Assembly: GCA_017523925.1 (NCBI GenBank)
Contig: JAFWVQ010000005.1
Coordinates: 1-46,002, forward strand
DNA: 46,002 nt
From: Clostridia bacterium
GTDB lineage: Bacteria; Bacillota; Clostridia; Christensenellales; CAG-138
Direction: 5' to 3'
Position 1 is the first letter of the stretch. Every line of letters starts with the position of its first letter. Positions 44,135-46,002 of this stretch are shown here, in pieces. The notes under the pieces were generated by a model. The model was not told the DNA's origin, did not search any database, and was given only the letters and a program-made list of their open reading frames with translations. Position numbers and translations under genes: made by a program.

Positions 44135-44211
44135 TTATTTCGTGAAGATTCGAGGTCGTTTAACTCATTATTTCGTGAAAACAGGCGTAGTTTTAACTTG
44201 CTCTTTCGTGA
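44135..44211. repeat. Three direct repeats upstream of the ATPase gene
   Basis: TATTTCGTGAA at 44135-44145 and 44169-44179 and TCTTTCGTGA at 44202-44211 are spaced 34 and 33 bases. The second and third share longer flanks (TTTAACT before, AAC after). The third lies in the spacer of the promoter at 44198-44226. They could be operators for autoregulation or iterons left from a mobile element. Confidence 0.6.
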
Positions 44212-44226
44212 TAACGAGGGTATAAT
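44198..44226 (+). promoter_or_regulatory. Promoter of the DUF4143 ATPase gene
   Basis: TTGCTC (44198-44203) and TATAAT (44221-44226) are 17 bases apart, 40 bases upstream of the ATG. The third TTTCGTGA repeat fills half of the spacer, so a protein bound there would block RNA polymerase. Confidence 0.6.
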
Positions 44227-44265
44227 AAGCGTAAAGCAATAAAAAAACGTACGGAGGCTAACGAT

Positions 44266-45606
44266 ATGCTGAAGCGTAAGATCTACAACAGGCTTCTTGA
44301 ATGGAAGCGAAGCAGCAAAGGAAGCACGGCGCTATTGATCGACGGTGCGCGCCGTGTCGGAAAAAGCTTCGTTGCGGAGCAGTTCGCAAAGAAGGAATAC
44401 AAAAGCCATATCATAATCGACTTCGGTAACGCACCCAATGATATTCTCGATCTGTTTGAAAATGAAAGCTACGATCTCGATCTGTTCTTCGCAAAACTCG
44501 GCGCTTTCTATTCAACGGTGCTTCACAGGCACGAATCGCTCATCGTATTCGACGAGGTGCAGCAGTTCCCGCGAGCGCGTCAGCTTATAAAATACCTTGT
44601 TGCCGACGGTCGCTATGACTTTCTCGAAACCGGCTCGCTTATAAGGCTGAAAAAGAACACGGAGAATATCATTATCCCATCTGAAGAGGAGCATATCGAG
44701 ATGTTCCCGTTGGATTTTGAAGAGTTCCTGTGGGCTATGGGTGATGAAGCAACGTTTCCTCTAATAAAGAAATGTTTCGATGAAAAGAAGCCTCTCGGTC
44801 AGGCGCTTCATCGAAAGATAATGAACGATTTCAGGCAGTATGTGCTTGTCGGCGGTATGCCGCAGTCGATACTCGCTTACATGAACGGTAAGGATTTTGC
44901 GGCATCGGATGAGGCCAAGCGCCGCATCCTTCGTCTGTACCGCGATGATGTTTCCAAATTCGCTTCGGGATATGAGGAAAAGGTGTATGCGGTAATAGAC
45001 GGCATCCCCGCACAGCTTTCCAAGAAGGAAAAGAAGTATCAACTTTCCTCGATAAGCAAAAGCGCACGCTTCCGCGAGTACGAGGATTCCTTCATATGGC
45101 TGAATGAGGCTATGGTCGTGAATACCAGCTTCAACTCCACCGATCCCAACATCGGTCTTGCACTCAGCGCCGACCACGCCACGCAGAAATGCTACATGGC
45201 CGATACAGGACTTCTTGTTACGCAGACCTTTATGGATCGTGATTTCACGGATAACGAGTTGTATAAGGCGATCCTGTTTGACAAGCTCGATATCAACGAG
45301 GGCATGATCATGGAGAACATAGTTGCACAGATGCTCCGCAGCAGCGGACATAAGCTGTACTTTTACTCAAGAAGCGACACGGCAAACCGCGAAAACCATA
45401 TGGAGATAGACTTCCTAATAACCGCAAACAAAAGGATATCCCCCATAGAGGTCAAATCCGCAAACTACCGCTCGCATTCTTCGCTCGATAAGTTTTTGAA
45501 GAAGTTTAATAAGACGACCGGCGCACCCTATATCCTCTATCCCAAGGACGTTATGGAGAAGGACGGGATCTGGCACCTGCCGCTGTACATGGCAATGCTT
45601 CTTTGA
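44266..45606 (+). CDS. AAA_14/DUF4143 ATP-binding protein
   Basis: This 446-residue ATPase belongs to the widespread AAA_14-DUF4143 family. Walker A G-A-R-R-V-G-K-S is at residues 27-34, Walker B LIVFDEVQQFPRA near 87-99, and sensor ETGSLIRL near 125. The DUF4143 region follows (about 200-390), then a C-terminal segment with E-I-D-F-L and P-I-E-V-K-S-A, the D...ExK pattern of PD-(D/E)XK nuclease folds. Family members occur in huge numbers in anaerobe genomes; function is unknown, with defence, mobile-element or DNA-related roles proposed. ACGGAGG precedes the ATG. GC content is lower than in neighbouring housekeeping genes, consistent with transfer. Confidence 0.9.
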   Translation: MLKRKIYNRLLEWKRSSKGSTALLIDGARRVGKSFVAEQFAKKEYKSHIIIDFGNAPNDILDLFENESYDLDLFFAKLGAFYSTVLHRHESLIVFDEVQQFPRARQLIKYLVADGRYDFLETGSLIRLKKNTENIIIPSEEEHIEMFPLDFEEFLWAMGDEATFPLIKKCFDEKKPLGQALHRKIMNDFRQYVLVGGMPQSILAYMNGKDFAASDEAKRRILRLYRDDVSKFASGYEEKVYAVIDGIPAQLSKKEKKYQLSSISKSARFREYEDSFIWLNEAMVVNTSFNSTDPNIGLALSADHATQKCYMADTGLLVTQTFMDRDFTDNELYKAILFDKLDINEGMIMENIVAQMLRSSGHKLYFYSRSDTANRENHMEIDFLITANKRISPIEVKSANYRSHSSLDKFLKKFNKTTGAPYILYPKDVMEKDGIWHLPLYMAMLL

Positions 45607-45661
45607 TTCAAGCAAAGATTAAACCACCCGCTGCCCGCGATCGAGCGATAAGAGAGTTTCC

Positions 45662-45692
45662 GGCTGATTTAACATGCAAAGTTAGATCAGCC
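45662..45692. terminator. Weak hairpin between convergent genes
   Basis: GGCTGAT (45662-45668) and ATCAGCC (45686-45692) pair around a 17-base loop between the ATPase and antitoxin ends. T-runs are short, so this is only a possible terminator. Confidence 0.3.
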
Positions 45693-45704
45693 TTACTTCG
45701 TACA

Positions 45705-45980
45705 TCAATCTTCCTCAAGCGCGGCTTTGAGCGCATCCATGTCGGTATGCCCTTTAACTGAAGGATCGGAAGAAATGCGCCTTGCCTCGGCCATCGCTTC
45801 AAGTGTTTTGGCAGAATAATTTGGCAGCTCAACGGCGAATGGCAGGCCTCCGCGAAGGACACACTGATGAAGAAACAGGTTTACCGCGCCGGACATATCA
45901 AGACCGAGATTGCTGAAAAGCTCAGTTGCCGCCGCTTTGATATCCGCGTCGATACGAACTTGGGTAGGTGTAGTAGCCAT
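45705..45980 (-). CDS. RelB/DinJ-family antitoxin, apparently without toxin
   Basis: This 91-residue protein starts MATTPTQVRIDADIKAAATE and continues LFSNLGLDMSGAVNLFLHQCV, the ribbon-helix-helix DNA-binding domain of RelB/DinJ antitoxins, followed by an acidic C-terminal tail that would bind the toxin. AAGGAG precedes the ATG. In dinJ-yafQ operons the toxin gene directly follows the antitoxin. Here only about 100 bases separate its stop from the convergent ATPase gene, and no toxin ORF fits. The upstream side is cut by the window edge. Confidence 0.88.
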   Translation of the reverse strand: MATTPTQVRIDADIKAAATELFSNLGLDMSGAVNLFLHQCVLRGGLPFAVELPNYSAKTLEAMAEARRISSDPSVKGHTDMDALKAALEED

Positions 45981-46002
45981 ATAATCATCTCCTTAATGAT
46001 CA

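Overview
The window looks like a chromosomal stretch from an uncultured, anaerobic, GC-rich Clostridia-type Firmicute, probably gut-associated. Three things point there: housekeeping gene orders (a TIGR04086 membrane protein, then recJ-apt-relA-dtd-MBL-hemZ; and rpmG-secE-nusG-rplK-rplA), oxygen-defence chemistry (a flavodiiron/rubredoxin fusion), and six secreted proteins ending in type I dockerins. No rRNA or tRNA gene was recognised. Placement below class level is inference.

Layout. 1-140: inward end of an IS3-family element. 380-5020: hutD-like gene, mfd and a GNAT acetyltransferase (+). 5219-8814: two secreted choice-of-anchor-J/dockerin proteins (-). 9047-12693: S41 peptidase, TtcA-like tRNA thiolase and membrane acyltransferase (-). 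13001-13939: carbamate kinase (+). 14095-17715: VWA/dockerin protein and an 86-residue Cys-containing protein (-). 18124-19968: flavodiiron-flavin reductase-rubredoxin fusion (-). 20126-21174: tandem repeat array, four-helix-bundle gene and a facing repeat copy. 21166-29948: hemZ, MBL hydrolase, dtd, relA, apt, recJ and a small membrane protein (-). 30128-31994: epsC and cysK, a cysteine operon (-). 32327-34593: ribosomal protein/secE/nusG operon (-). 35044-39521: subtilase-dockerin (+), thioredoxin-dockerin (-) and a disrupted clan CD peptidase-dockerin (-). 40017-43768: ABC exporter-type pair (+). 43965-46002: remnants and accessory genes, namely a truncated mobile-element protein, a DUF4143 ATPase with repeated upstream sites, and a RelB/DinJ antitoxin without a toxin.

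Two themes stand out. First, the dockerin proteins carry no carbohydrate-active enzyme modules. They are a subtilase, a caspase-fold peptidase, a thioredoxin, a VWA protein and adhesin-like modules, which suggests a cell-surface or secreted dockerin-cohesin assembly built for protein substrates or adhesion. No cohesin or scaffoldin lies in the window. Four of these genes have closely similar promoters with extended -10 elements. Second, a dispersed repeat recurs: a run of the heptamer A(G/A)TGAAT, then AGTTGNGG, then an 8-9 bp hairpin whose sequence differs between copies while pairing is kept. There are four solitary copies and one five-unit tandem array. Two solitary copies supply the stop codon of the gene they follow, and copies in opposite orientation bracket the four-helix-bundle gene.

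Coordinates were read by eye from the sequence. Family names come from motif recognition, not database searches. Promoters, terminators and RNA structures are pattern-based predictions.
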